A stretch of DNA of 64,000 nt from Gammaproteobacteria bacterium (GTDB lineage Bacteria; Pseudomonadota; Gammaproteobacteria; Steroidobacterales; Steroidobacteraceae), in the NCBI GenBank assembly GCA_016707425.1, contig JADJHU010000004.1, positions 62,001 to 126,000 on the forward strand. Direction: 5' to 3'. The position numbers were made by a program, and so were the translations under genes. Below, piece by piece: positions 1-10,603 of this stretch; the first letter of the stretch is position 1, and every line of letters begins with the position of its first letter. Below the pieces are notes generated by a model. It saw only the letters and a program-made list of their open reading frames with translations. It made no database searches and was not told where the DNA came from.

Positions 1-626
1 TCTGCGGTCACCTCCTCCCCGCGTCCCTCGAGGAGCTTGATCGCCCCGGCCACGTCGCGTGCGTAGTCATCCGGGGTGATGAGTCCGACGCAGGGCGCCG
101 TGCAGCGCCCGATCTGGTACTGCAGGCACGGGCGACTGCGGTGCGCGAAGAAGCTGTCCCGGCAGTTGCGGATGCGGAAGAGCTTCTGTACGTGGTGCAG
201 CGTCTCCTTGACCGCGCCGGCGCCCGGAAACGGCCCGAAGTAGCGGCCTGGCTGGCTCCGCGACCCGCGGTAGAAGACCATCTTCGGATACTCGTGAGCG
301 GTATCGAGATAGATGTACGGGAAACTCTTGTCGTCGCGCAGCGTGACGTTGTAGCGCGGCCGCAGCTCCTTGATGAGATTGCACTCGAGGAGCAACGCCT
401 CCGGCTCGGAGTGGGTCAGCGTGATTTCAATCGACGCAATCTGCGCCACGAGGGCCCGCACTTTGGGCGAGGTGCTGCCGCGGTGGAAATAGCTCCCGAC
501 GCGGTCTCTGAGACTCGCAGCCTTGCCGACGTAGAGGAGCTCTCCGTCGGCACCGTACATGCGATAGACACCGGGGCGGCGCGGCAGGGACGCGACGTAC
601 TCGTCAGCTGCGAAAGGCTGTCCCAT
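1..626 (-). CDS. uvrC: UvrABC system protein C, N-terminal part (runs off window)
   Basis: Excinuclease subunit UvrC makes the incisions on both sides of a DNA lesion in nucleotide excision repair with UvrA and UvrB. The minus-strand reading from an ATG at 626 gives about 208 residues. They contain the GIY-YIG core (GVYRMYGADGELLYVGKA), a stretch matching HSEPEALLLE, and the cysteine-rich segment QIGRCTAPCVG, all in the usual UvrC order. The UvrB-binding and RNase H-like/HhH parts lie outside the window. The start is one base after the glycosylase stop, so the two repair genes are probably co-transcribed. Confidence 0.95.
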   Translation of the reverse strand, partial: MGQPFAADEYVASLPRRPGVYRMYGADGELLYVGKAASLRDRVGSYFHRGSTSPKVRALVAQIASIEITLTHSEPEALLLECNLIKELRPRYNVTLRDDKSFPYIYLDTAHEYPKMVFYRGSRSQPGRYFGPFPGAGAVKETLHHVQKLFRIRNCRDSFFAHRSRPCLQYQIGRCTAPCVGLITPDDYARDVAGAIKLLEGRGEEVTA

Positions 627-627
627 C

Positions 628-1308
628 TCACATCCCGACGGTGCCGGAACCCGCGGACTCCGCGAGCTCGCATGCGCGACCCAGCACGCTGCGAAACATT
701 TCGGTCGTGAGCCGGCGGGTCTGGGTGTTGTAGCGACTGCAGTGATAGGAATCGAGGAGCCATCGATCGCCCGGGATGGCATGTTCACGGCCGTGTCCGA
801 AGGGCAAGGCGGCACGCCGGATGCCGAGCGCAAGGCAGGCGGCATCGTGCGCAATGCGTCCGAGCGCGACGAGCACATGCAGACCTTCGAGCTGCGTCAG
901 TTCAGCCTGCAGATAGGCGTTGCAGCCGGCAATCTCGCGCGGGAGCGGCTTGTTGGCGGGCGGCGCGCACTTCACGGCGTTCGAAATGCGCACGCCTCGC
1001 AGCGCCAGTCCGTCGCCCACCGCCAGGGACTCGGCGCGGTTTGCGAGTCCGAGCTCGCAAAGCGTCGAGTACAGGAGCCGGCCCGCATAATCGCCGGTAA
1101 AGGGGCGCCCGGTCCGGTTTGCACCGTGGAAGCCGGGCGCGAGCCCCACGATCAGGATGCGTGGCTGTGCCGCCCCGAAGGCCGGGACCGGCCGGGCGTA
1201 GTAGTCAGGGTGCGTGCGCCGTGCGGCTGCGAGATAGCTGGCGAGGCGCGGACAGCGCGTGCAGGCGGCGTCGAAGCCGCCCGGCGGCTGCCACGATTCA
1301 CTGGTCAT
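628..1308 (-). CDS. Family 5 uracil-DNA glycosylase (UDGb type)
   Basis: Removes uracil, and in this family often hypoxanthine or other deaminated bases, from DNA to start base-excision repair. The 226-residue protein has the family motif GLAPGFHGANRTGRPFTGD near residue 55 and the C-terminal motif HCSRYNTQTRRLT. Four cysteines suit the [4Fe-4S] cluster of family 4/5 enzymes: CTRCP at residues 16-19, Cys in NAVKCAPP, and Cys in IAGCNAY. The common HPS of the second motif reads HCS here. The gene overlaps the end of icd by 11 bp and is followed at once by uvrC, which makes a small repair unit downstream of icd. Confidence 0.9.
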   Translation of the reverse strand: MTSESWQPPGGFDAACTRCPRLASYLAAARRTHPDYYARPVPAFGAAQPRILIVGLAPGFHGANRTGRPFTGDYAGRLLYSTLCELGLANRAESLAVGDGLALRGVRISNAVKCAPPANKPLPREIAGCNAYLQAELTQLEGLHVLVALGRIAHDAACLALGIRRAALPFGHGREHAIPGDRWLLDSYHCSRYNTQTRRLTTEMFRSVLGRACELAESAGSGTVGM

Positions 1309-2629
1309 CCATGTGGCGGATCACGGCTGCGCCGAATCCCGAGCAGGTCATCAGCGTTGCGCCCGGAAGGAGACGCTGGAGGTCTTCATCGACGCTCGTG
1401 CCGGCGGCGAGCGTACGTTTCGGCGCACGGATCCCTTCGCGTATCCGCGCAAGATCATATGTGAGCTCCCTGGCCGCGATGGTATTCGCGATACCCTTGA
1501 TGACCAGGTCTGCGGCTTCGCGCCAGCCGAGGTAGCGCAGCATCATCTCTGCCGAGAGGATCAGGGACCCAGGGTTGACGCGGTCCTTGCCGGCAAAGCC
1601 CGGAGCCGTGCCATGCGTCGCTTCGAAGACGGCGAGTCCGTCACCGATGTTGCCGCCGGGGGCGATTCCGATGCCGCCGACCTGGGCGGCGAGTGCATCC
1701 GAGATGTAGTCGCCGTTCAGGTTCAGCGTCGCGATCACGTCGTACTCCTCGGGTCGCAGGAGCACCTGCTGGAGGAAGTTGTCCGCGATCACGTCCTTCA
1801 CCACGATATCCTTGCCCGAGAGGGGGCTGCGGAAGGTCAGCCATGGCCCGGAGCCGATCTCGGCGGCACCGAACTCCTCTCGCGCAAGCTGGTAGCCCCA
1901 GTTGCGGAACGCGCCCTCCGTGTACTTCATGATGTTGCCCTTGTGCACGAGCGTCACGGAGACACGGTCGTTGTCGATCGCGTAGGTCAGGGCCTTGCGG
2001 ATCAGGCGCTGGCTCCCTTCCTTTGAGACCGGTTTGATGCCGATGCCCGAGCTGGCCGGAAAGCGGATGCCGCGCGCTCCGAGCTCGTTCTGCAGGAAGG
2101 CGATCAGCCGATGTACCTCGCGGGACCCTGCGGGGTACTCGATGCCGGCGTAGATGTCCTCGGTGTTCTCACGGAACACCACCATGTCCGTGAGGCTGGC
2201 GTCCTGCATGGGGGTCGATACGCCAGGAAAATAGCGGATCGGACGCACGCAGGCGTAGAGGTCGAGGTTCTGGCGCATCGCCACGTTCAGCGAGCGGATG
2301 CCCTCGCCGACCGGCGTGGCCAGGGGGCCCTTGATCGAGACCACGAACTCGCGCAGCGCGTGCAGCGTCTCGTCGGGGAACCACTGGCCACAGAGGCGAT
2401 CGGCTTTGGCGCCCGCGTAGATCTCCATCCACGCGATGCGCCGCTGCCCGCCATAGGCCTTGCTGACCGCGGCGTCCACCACCCTCAGCATCACGGGTGT
2501 GACGTCGATGCCGATGCCGTCGCCCTCGATGAAGGGAATGATCGGGCGCTCCGGGACCTCGAGACTGGTGTCGGGGTTGACGCGGATGCGCGCGCCGTCC
2601 GCCGGCACGACGATGTGCTCGTATTTCAC
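1298..2629 (-). CDS. icd: NADP-dependent isocitrate dehydrogenase
   Basis: TCA-cycle enzyme that oxidises isocitrate to 2-oxoglutarate and CO2 in the cytoplasm. The 443-residue protein is about 27 longer than E. coli Icd. The extra length lies in the C-terminal part (around RAPKRTLAAGTSVDED). The active-site segment RSLNVAMRQNLDLY places its serine at residue 113, the position phosphorylated by AceK in E. coli. The cofactor segment ATHGTAPGFAGKDRVNPGS has Gly-Phe where E. coli has Lys-Tyr, but the later Tyr/Arg (TYDLAR) and Val are kept, so NADP is the likely cofactor. It sits directly before aceA and aceB, whose product competes for the same substrate. Confidence 0.95.
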   Translation of the reverse strand: MKYEHIVVPADGARIRVNPDTSLEVPERPIIPFIEGDGIGIDVTPVMLRVVDAAVSKAYGGQRRIAWMEIYAGAKADRLCGQWFPDETLHALREFVVSIKGPLATPVGEGIRSLNVAMRQNLDLYACVRPIRYFPGVSTPMQDASLTDMVVFRENTEDIYAGIEYPAGSREVHRLIAFLQNELGARGIRFPASSGIGIKPVSKEGSQRLIRKALTYAIDNDRVSVTLVHKGNIMKYTEGAFRNWGYQLAREEFGAAEIGSGPWLTFRSPLSGKDIVVKDVIADNFLQQVLLRPEEYDVIATLNLNGDYISDALAAQVGGIGIAPGGNIGDGLAVFEATHGTAPGFAGKDRVNPGSLILSAEMMLRYLGWREAADLVIKGIANTIAARELTYDLARIREGIRAPKRTLAAGTSVDEDLQRLLPGATLMTCSGFGAAVIRHMDDQ

Positions 2630-2688
2630 GCTCGAAGCTTACCCTGCCCTCACGGGGATAAGAAGTGAGCTGCCGGCGAACCGCAGCC

Positions 2689-3972
<1,284 letters not shown>

Positions 3973-4009
3973 CTGTCCAGACTCCGTTGTTGCGTGAATT
4001 CCAGTCGCT

Positions 4010-5614
4010 TCAGTCCAGGCGACCGTAGGCCGCCAGGGTCAGAAAGCTCGAAAACCGGGGCGTGGCCGTGATGGCATCGAGCAGCTCAGCGGCCTGCTCG
4101 TAATTGCCGTGCCCGTATTCCTGCGTGCCGAGACTCGCCCGAAGCGCGCGGCGCGCGTCGCCGAGCATGCTGCGGAAGAGCCCGAGGGTGACGCGGCGCC
4201 CGTCCTCGAGAACTCCGCGCGGATGGCGGATCCACTGCCAGATCTGCGCCCGCGAGATCTCTGCCGTCGCCGCATCCTCCATCAGGTTGTGGATCGGCAC
4301 ACAGCCGTTTCCCGAGAGCCAGGCGGCCATGTAGCGCAGGCTCACCTCGATGTTGTTGCGCAGGCCGGCTTCCGTGACGGTGCCGCGTGGCACCTCAAGG
4401 AGGTCCCGTGCCGTCACGTGCACGTCCTCCCGCAGGCGATCCAGCTGATTCGGCCTCGTCATCAGGCGGTCGAACACGGCCATCGCGATCGGCACGAGTG
4501 CCGGATGCGCGACCCAGGTGCCGTCGTGCCCGTCTCCCGCCTCGCGTTCCTTGTCGGCACGGACCTTCGCGAGTGCCGCTTCGTTTGCCTCCGGATCCCC
4601 CTTGATGGGGATCTGTGCCGCCATGCCGCCCATGGCCAGCGCGCCACGCCGGTGGCAGGTGCGGATGCAGAGGAGCGAATAGGAGCGCAGGAAGTGCGTG
4701 GTCATGGTGACCTGCGCCCGATCCGGGAGCACGAAATCGGGATGCTGCGAGAACTTCTTGATGAAGCTGAAGATGTAATCCCAGCGGCCGCAGTTGAGTG
4801 CCACGATGTACTCGCGCAGCTCATGCAGAATCTCGTCCATTTCGAAGGCGGCGAGGATGGTCTCGATGAGCACTGTGCACTTGATGGTCCCGCGTGCCAG
4901 ACCGAGGTGAGCCTCGGCCCAGGCGAAGACCTCGGCCCAGAGGCGCGCTTCGAGGTGCCCCTCGAGCTTCGGCAGGTAGAAGTAGGGACCGGTGCCGCGC
5001 CGGGCGAGCTCGGCGTGGTTGTGGAAGAGATACAGCCCGAAGTCGAACAGCGCCCCGGGGACTGCGCTCTCGCCGAGCGCGAGGTGCTTCTCGCTGAGGT
5101 GCCAGCCACGCGGACGAACCATGAGGACGGCGGTCTGCGCGTTCAGGCGGTACTGCCTGCCGTCGGGTGCGGCGAAGGAGATGGTGCCACGCACCGCGTC
5201 GCGCAGGTTCACCTGGCCCTGGACGGCATTCGCCCAGCTCGGTGCGAGAGAGTCCTCGCAGTCGGCCATGAATACCCGTGCTCCCGAGTTGAGCGCATTG
5301 ATGACCATCTTGCGTTCGGTGGGCCCGGTGATCTCGACCCGCCGATCCTGGAGATCCCCTGGGATCCCGGCGATGCGCCACTCGCTCTCGCGGACGGCGC
5401 GGGTGGCGGGCAGGAAATCGGGCAGCTCGCCGGCATCGAGGCGTGCCTGACGGCGCTCGCGTGCCGCGAGCAGCTCGCGCACGCGTGGACCGAAGCGTTC
5501 GGCCAGCGCTGCAACGAAGGCGAGCGCTCCGGGGCTCAAAATCTCCTCCCACTCCGGCCGTACAGACGCCAGAAGCGAGAGAGCCGGGACGGGTGTCGGT
5601 CGGAGGTCTTGCAC
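4010..5614 (-). CDS. aceB: Malate synthase A
   Basis: Condenses glyoxylate with acetyl-CoA to give malate, the second step of the glyoxylate bypass. The 534-residue length is typical of the A isoform. Family segments include TGPTERKMVINALNSG, DCEDSLAPSW and NCGRWDYIFSFIKK, plus a C-terminal domain with GNGCVPIHNLMEDAATAEISR. The reading starts at a GTG at 5614 (M-Q-D-L-R-P-T-P-V); no in-frame ATG fits better. It is the first gene of the aceB-aceA(-icd) group and lies divergent to the regulator, with 65 bp between the starts. Confidence 0.96.
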   Translation of the reverse strand: MQDLRPTPVPALSLLASVRPEWEEILSPGALAFVAALAERFGPRVRELLAARERRQARLDAGELPDFLPATRAVRESEWRIAGIPGDLQDRRVEITGPTERKMVINALNSGARVFMADCEDSLAPSWANAVQGQVNLRDAVRGTISFAAPDGRQYRLNAQTAVLMVRPRGWHLSEKHLALGESAVPGALFDFGLYLFHNHAELARRGTGPYFYLPKLEGHLEARLWAEVFAWAEAHLGLARGTIKCTVLIETILAAFEMDEILHELREYIVALNCGRWDYIFSFIKKFSQHPDFVLPDRAQVTMTTHFLRSYSLLCIRTCHRRGALAMGGMAAQIPIKGDPEANEAALAKVRADKEREAGDGHDGTWVAHPALVPIAMAVFDRLMTRPNQLDRLREDVHVTARDLLEVPRGTVTEAGLRNNIEVSLRYMAAWLSGNGCVPIHNLMEDAATAEISRAQIWQWIRHPRGVLEDGRRVTLGLFRSMLGDARRALRASLGTQEYGHGNYEQAAELLDAITATPRFSSFLTLAAYGRLD

Positions 5615-5642
5615 GGAGCCAGTCTAGCGCGTATACAGAGCC

Positions 5643-5680
5643 AAATTCGACAGTAAGAATTTTACACTGTGAAGTTCACA
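5643..5680. promoter_or_regulatory. Two palindromes in the aceB/regulator divergent region
   Basis: AAATTC (5643-5648) and GAATTT (5657-5662) form an inverted repeat with an 8-bp spacer. TGTGAAGTTCACA (5668-5680) is an odd-length perfect palindrome that ends on the A of the regulator's ATG. Regulators of the ScfR/RamB group bind next to glyoxylate genes, so these are candidate operators for autoregulation and aceB control. This is an inference from position and symmetry only. Confidence 0.45.
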
Positions 5681-7155
5681 TGACAGGACTCCAGCGCCAG
5701 GGCCGGCTCCTCGGCTCGAAACTCCGGACGCTGCGCAGACGTCACGGGATGACACTCGATGATCTTTCGGCTCGCTGCGTACAGCTCGATGCCGGGCAGG
5801 CGCCGTCTGTGTCGTACCTGAGCATGGTCGAAACCGGCAAGCGCACGCCCTCCTCCGGCACGCTGGGCGTGATTGCCCGCGTCTTCGACAAGGAGCCTCA
5901 GTGGTTCCTCGACGGGCACCCGGCGCCCGTACCTGAGGCCGCGGCTCGGGGGGCATCACCGGAGGCTCCGGTGCTCGAGCCTGCCTTCCTCTTCTCCCAG
6001 GCCTCGTTGCGCAGCGCCCTGCCGGAGCTCCTCGTGCAGACGGGAACCTCGGGCCCTCAGTTCGCACAGCTGCTCATTCGCGTCTGGCAGGAGACGCACC
6101 AGAACGACTTCCCTGACATCGAGCGCGCGGCGGACGCCGCCGGCGGCCGCACGATGCCGCTCGATCTCGCCGCGCTCGTCGGGATCTGCAGGCGCAACGG
6201 GCTGCGCATCCGCTGGATCGAGGACGACCGGCGCCGGCTGGATCGTGGTCTGCTGCGCGCGCGCTTCGAGCCGCCGGGAACGCTATTGGTCAGCCGGCGC
6301 TTGCGGGCGCGAGAGGAGCGGCTGAAATACGAGCTCGCCTTCTTTCTCGGGCACCGTGTGCTGCATGGCGGGGATGGCGCGATCTCCCCCCGTGTGGGAG
6401 ACCGCGCACACCCGGCGGATGAGGAAATGGGCGAATCGCCTGCTCTCGGATCACGCGATGTGCTCCACGCCTGGCGCGACTTCGAGTGCAGCTTCTTCGC
6501 GGGGGCGCTTCTGCTGCCACGCGGACCGTTCCGGGAGCTGCTCGTGCGCGAGGCGCACCGCATCGATGTCTGCCGCAGGGTGGGCGTGGGTCCTGCAGTC
6601 GCCATGCGTCGCATGACGGCGGTGTCCCCGTACCGGCACTGGCATTTCTTCGATGCGTACCCTCCCGGATACCTGCGGACCGTCTATCGGGGCAACCGCA
6701 TTCCGCTCCCCTGGGGCAATCTCAGCATGGTGCCGGATCCCTGCCCGAACTGGGCGGTCTTCCGGCTGCTGCGTGTCTACGCAGAGCAGGCCGTCGTGCC
6801 GGAGCCAACCTCGCAGGTCTCCGTGATGCTGGATGGCGGCCGGCCGCGACTCTTCTGCTGTCATTCCATCATGACGCGGGATGCGGCCGATGCGATGCGT
6901 GTGCTGTCGGTGGGAGTGGACCTCGCCCCGGCGCTCGAGGCGCAGGGCCTGGCTGCCGGGGAGATCTCGCAGAAGGTGTGGGACACATGTCAGCACGCCG
7001 GCGGCGTGGGGGGCTTGCCGGAGCCCGTGGTCAAAGCGCTCCGGGGGGTGGCCAACGTCCTGAGAATCGCCTGGGTCACCGATGCTCTCGCCGCCCCCGC
7101 AAGCATCATTTGCCCGCGCAGTCGCGCCTGCCCGCGTCGGGATCGCTGCGGCTGA
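5680..7155 (+). CDS. XRE-family ScfR/RamB-like regulator of the glyoxylate genes
   Basis: Probable DNA-binding regulator of acetate or short-chain fatty acid metabolism. The 491-residue protein begins with a Cro/CI-type helix-turn-helix (about residues 10-70, SYLSMVETGKRTPSSGTLG). A middle region (about 190-300) resembles the ImmA/IrrE-like part of this family. The C-terminal part ends in a cysteine cluster (CPRSRACPRRDRC). This architecture is that of RamB (Corynebacterium, acts on aceA/aceB) and ScfR proteins. The frame is open upstream into the aceB gene, but the ATG at 5680 was chosen because the HTH follows it at the usual distance and the site sits next to the palindromes. The inducer cannot be told from the sequence. 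Confidence 0.8.
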   Translation: MTGLQRQGRLLGSKLRTLRRRHGMTLDDLSARCVQLDAGQAPSVSYLSMVETGKRTPSSGTLGVIARVFDKEPQWFLDGHPAPVPEAAARGASPEAPVLEPAFLFSQASLRSALPELLVQTGTSGPQFAQLLIRVWQETHQNDFPDIERAADAAGGRTMPLDLAALVGICRRNGLRIRWIEDDRRRLDRGLLRARFEPPGTLLVSRRLRAREERLKYELAFFLGHRVLHGGDGAISPRVGDRAHPADEEMGESPALGSRDVLHAWRDFECSFFAGALLLPRGPFRELLVREAHRIDVCRRVGVGPAVAMRRMTAVSPYRHWHFFDAYPPGYLRTVYRGNRIPLPWGNLSMVPDPCPNWAVFRLLRVYAEQAVVPEPTSQVSVMLDGGRPRLFCCHSIMTRDAADAMRVLSVGVDLAPALEAQGLAAGEISQKVWDTCQHAGGVGGLPEPVVKALRGVANVLRIAWVTDALAAPASIICPRSRACPRRDRCG

Positions 7156-7162
7156 GCGGGTT

Positions 7163-8529
7163 CTAGCTCCGCCGTTCGCGTGCGTGCTCGGCGATCAGCA
7201 TCGCGAGCTCGAGAGCCTGCTCGGCATTGAGCCGCGGATCGACGGTCGAGCGGTAGGAGCGCGCAAGATCGGCATCCGAGAGGCCGCGGGCACCGCCGGT
7301 GCATTCGGTGACGTCGTCACCCGTGAGCTCGATGTGCACGCCTCCGAGCCATGACCCCGACTCCGCATGGATGCGGAAGGCGAGGTCGAGTTCCCTCAGG
7401 ATGTTTTCGAAGCGGCGGGTCTTGCAGCCGCCGGCCGTGGATTCGGTATTGCCGTGCATGGGATCGCAGATCCACAGCACGGTCTGGCCGGTCTCGCGCA
7501 CGGCAGCTGGAGCGCGCGCGGCAGCGATTTCTCGATGTCCTTGGCGCCGAAGCGATGGATGAGCGTGAGACGGCCCGGCTGGTTGTTCGGATTCAGCGTG
7601 GTGACCAGCCCCTGCAGCCAGCCACTGTCCATCGACGCGCCCACCTTCACGCCGACCGGATTGGAGATGCCGCGGAAGTACTCCACGTGCGCGCCGTCGA
7701 GCTGCGCCGTGCGCATGCCGATCCAGGGCATGTGCGTGGAAAGGTTGTACCAGCGGCCCTGCGCGCGGGATGAAGCGCGTCTGCGCCTGCTCGTAGTGCA
7801 GGTGCAGCCCCTCGTGGCTTGCGTAGAAGTCGGCCTGCGTGGCCTCGTGGACGGCACGTCCGCTCACACCCTCGAAGAAGTCGAGCGCATCGCCGATCGA
7901 GCGAACGATCCGCTGGTAGGCTTCCTGCGCCGGCGAATGCTGCATGAAGCCCAGGTCCCAGTATTCCGGATGATGCAGGTCGGCAAAGCCGCCATCGACC
8001 AGCGCGCGCACGAAATTCAGCGTCAGCGCGGCGCGTTCATAGGCGCGCAGCAGCAGCTCCGGATCCGGCGTACGCGCCGCCGGCGTGAATTCGGGCGGTT
8101 CATGATGTCGCCCCGGTAGCTCGGCAGGGTCACGCCGCCCTGAGTCTCGCTATCGGCCGAGCGCGGCTTGGCGTACTGACCGGCGATGCGCGCCACGCGG
8201 ATGACCGGCTTCTTGAACCCATGCAGCAGCACCAGGCTCACCTGCAGAAGGACCTTCAGTCTGCTTGGCGATCCGGTCGGATTCGCACTCGGCAAAGGTC
8301 TTGGCGCAGTCACCGCCCTGCAGCAGGAACGCCTCACCCCGCTGCGCGGCCGCGATGCGTGCACGGAGGGCCTCGATCTCCCAGGAGACGACGATCGGCG
8401 GGAGCTTCGAGAGCTGGGACACGGCACGTTCGAGTGCCGCCGGGTCGGCATCGGGGTTGCTTGCAGGCTTCGCCTGCGCCTTGCGGCCTGCCAGCTGGCG
8501 GGTCCGGGTCGTCGTTTGGGGGATCTCAT
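7163..8529 (-). pseudogene. Class II 3-deoxy-7-phosphoheptulonate synthase, frameshifted
   Basis: Encodes the plant/mycobacterial-type DAHP synthase, first step of aromatic amino acid synthesis. Conserved pieces occur in family order but in changing frames: SWQA; KLPPIVVSWEIEALRAR and FLLQGGDCAKTF; RIAGQYAKPRSADSE and LPSYRGDI; FTPAARTPDPE; YWDLGFMQHSP and HEGLHLHYEQAQTRF; GAHVEYFRGISNPVGVKVG and PNNQPGRLTLIHRFGAKD; WICDPMHGNTES and ELTGDDVTECTGG. Frame changes are needed near 8490, 8262, 8098, 7765 and 7503, each explained by one base. Essentially every catalytic motif survives, so sequencing error is more likely than decay. The start is uncertain because the first break is near the N-terminus; the ATG at 8529 is the best candidate. 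Confidence 0.85.
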
Positions 8530-8545
8530 CCGCCCATCGGATACC

Positions 8546-9890
8546 TCAGCGCCCGGGCAGCTGCAGTACCACGCGTGCGCCGCCGAGCGGCGAGGTCTCG
8601 ATTGCCATCGTCCCACCGTAGAGCTCGATCGTGTCGCGCACCATTGCCAGTCCCAGGCCGTGCCCGGGCGCTTTTTCATCCGCACGTGCACCGCGCTTCA
8701 GGACCCGTGCCCGATCCTCGGAGGAGATCCCGGGGCCGTCGTCATCCACCATCACTCGCAGCTGCGGCGCGCCTGGCCCGCCGGGTCTGCGAGCGCGGTC
8801 ACTCGCACGGCGCCCGCGGCCCACTTGCAGGCATTGTCGAGCAGGTTGCCGAGCAGCTCGAGCAGATCACCGCGGTCACCACGGAAACTCGCGCCTGGAT
8901 CGACGGCGAGCTCGAGTGCGAGATCCTTCGTGCGGTAGACTTTGAGGAGCGCAGCACGCATCCTGCAGGCTGGGCCGCGATCTCGACCGACGCCTGGCCC
9001 GATGATCGCCCACCTCCTGCGGCCGCGCGCTTCAGCTGATGCTCCACGATCGCGCTCATGCTGTCGATCTGTGCCTGCAGGTCGCGGGTCTCCCCGCTGC
9101 CGATTCCGGCGCGCATGACGGCGAGCGGGGTCTTCAGGCTGTGGGCAAGATTGCCGAGGGTGTCCCGGTAGCGCTGCACGCGCCGCCGCTCGCCATCGAG
9201 CAGCGCGTTCAGATTCGTGGCCACCCCCTCGAGCTCGCGCGGCCAGCGTGCATCGAGGCTGTGCGCCTGCTCGCCACGTCCATGATGGATCTGCGCCGCG
9301 AGTCGGCGGACCGGAGCAAGCGTCCAGCGCAGCAGCGTCGCGAGTGTTGCCAGCAGCAGCGCCGTGAGTCCGGTAAACCAGCCGAAGAGCCTGCGGCGGA
9401 AGCTCCAGAGCTGCTCCTCGTAGGGGCTGCGGCTCGCCGCGACCGAGAACACGTAGGGTCGGGCACCCCCGCTGTCGCCCTCCCAGGAGATCATCCGGCT
9501 GGCGATTTCCACCGTCGACCCGTCGGGGAGCGGGCGGCGAAGGAACTGTGTGACACTCGACCGCGGCGCCGGGCCGAAGTCGAGGAAAGTGCCCGCGGCG
9601 GACGGTGAGCGCCACAAGGACCTGCCGTCTGCGCCTCGAACTTCTGCATAGAGCCCTGAGCCCGGCGTGTCGAGCCGCGACTCGGCGGCCGGCCGGGCCA
9701 GGGTCAGCGCCCCTCCTGTCTCCAGGTCCGCCGCGGCGATGAGCGCGAGCATCTGCGCATTCAGGAGTTCGTGCAGCGAGCGTTCCGCGAGCGTCCGGAA
9801 GCTCGCATCCAGCACCGCGATCGTCAGCCCGAAGAACAGCATGAGTGGCATCGATACCGCGAGCAGGAGCCGACGGCTGAGCGAACTCAT
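8546..9890 (-). pseudogene. PhoQ-like sensor histidine kinase, frameshifted
   Basis: Membrane sensor kinase partner of the adjacent PhoP-like regulator. The start MSSLSRRLLLAVSMPLMLFF (ATG 9890) opens with a transmembrane helix. A periplasmic domain of about 130 residues follows, then a second membrane helix near residue 170 and a HAMP-like segment. The H-box NLAHSLKTPLAVMR is the form typical of PhoQ. The N-box LLGNLLDNACKWA is in another frame, and the G-box segment DDDGPGISSEDR to GHGLGLAMVRDTIELYGG is in a third. One-base frame changes near 8965 and 8768 would restore one protein of about 447 residues. Breaks of the same kind affect both neighbours. Confidence 0.85.
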
Positions 9891-9906
9891 GGTCGGCGCT
9901 CGGGCG

Positions 9907-10589
9907 TCAGTCCGCAGTGCGTGCGAGAGCGAAGCGGTAGCCGCGGCCGCGGAGCGTTTCGATCGGCTGCAGCCGGTCGTCGGGATCGAGCTTTCGGCGC
10001 AGGCGTCCGACGAAGACCTCGATGACATTGCTGTCGCGTTCGAAGTCCTGGTCATAGAGCCGCTCGGTGAGCTCGGTCTTCGAGATCACCTCCCCGGCGC
10101 GCAGCATCAGGTGCTCGAGGATCCGGTATTCGAAGCTCGTGAGCTCGACGGGTCGTCCGCCGACGTGCACCGTCTGCGCGCGGGTGTCGAGCACGACGGG
10201 GCCACAGGCGAGTCGTGGGCTCGCCCAGCCGCCTGCGCGCCGCAGCAGCGCCTGCAGGCGCGCGATCACTTCTTCGACGTGAAAGGGCTTGGCCACGTAA
10301 TCGTCGGCACCGGCGTCCAGGCCCTCGACCTTGTCCTGCCAGCGGTCCCGCGCAGTGAGAATGAGAATGGGGAGGCCTTGTTCGCCGCGCGCAGCCGGCG
10401 GATGAGCTCCAGGCCCGGGACCTTCGGAAGTCCCAGGTCGACGACGGCGACGTCGATGGGATATTCCGGCCGGCGAACAGCCCCTCCTCGCCGTCAGGCC
10501 GCCACATCCACCGTGAAGCCCGCGCCGAGCAGCGCCGTCCTGAGGCTCTCACGCAGGCTCGGTTCGTCCTCGACGATGAGCGCACGCAC
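9907..10589 (-). pseudogene. PhoP-like OmpR-family response regulator, frameshifted
   Basis: Two-component regulator upstream of the PhoQ-like kinase. The start is a GTG at 10589 preceded by GAGAGGGATC (RALIVEDEPSLRESLRTALL). The receiver then continues in other frames as PDGEEGLFAG, DVAVVDLGLPKVPGLELIRRLR (phospho-acceptor Asp) and LPILILTARDRWQDKVEGLDAG. From residue 130 on, the frame is intact: AKPFHVEEVIARLQ and an OmpR/PhoB winged helix ending LRGRGYRFALAR. Breaks near 10497, 10458 and 10382 are each a one-base change. All residues expected of a working regulator are still encoded. Confidence 0.85.
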
Positions 10590-10603
10590 GATCCCTCTCC
10601 CTC

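Noticed and set aside
7163..8529. Programmed frameshifting in the DAHP synthase gene
   Set aside because: Five shifts of mixed direction with no slippery heptamers do not resemble recoding; error or decay fits better.
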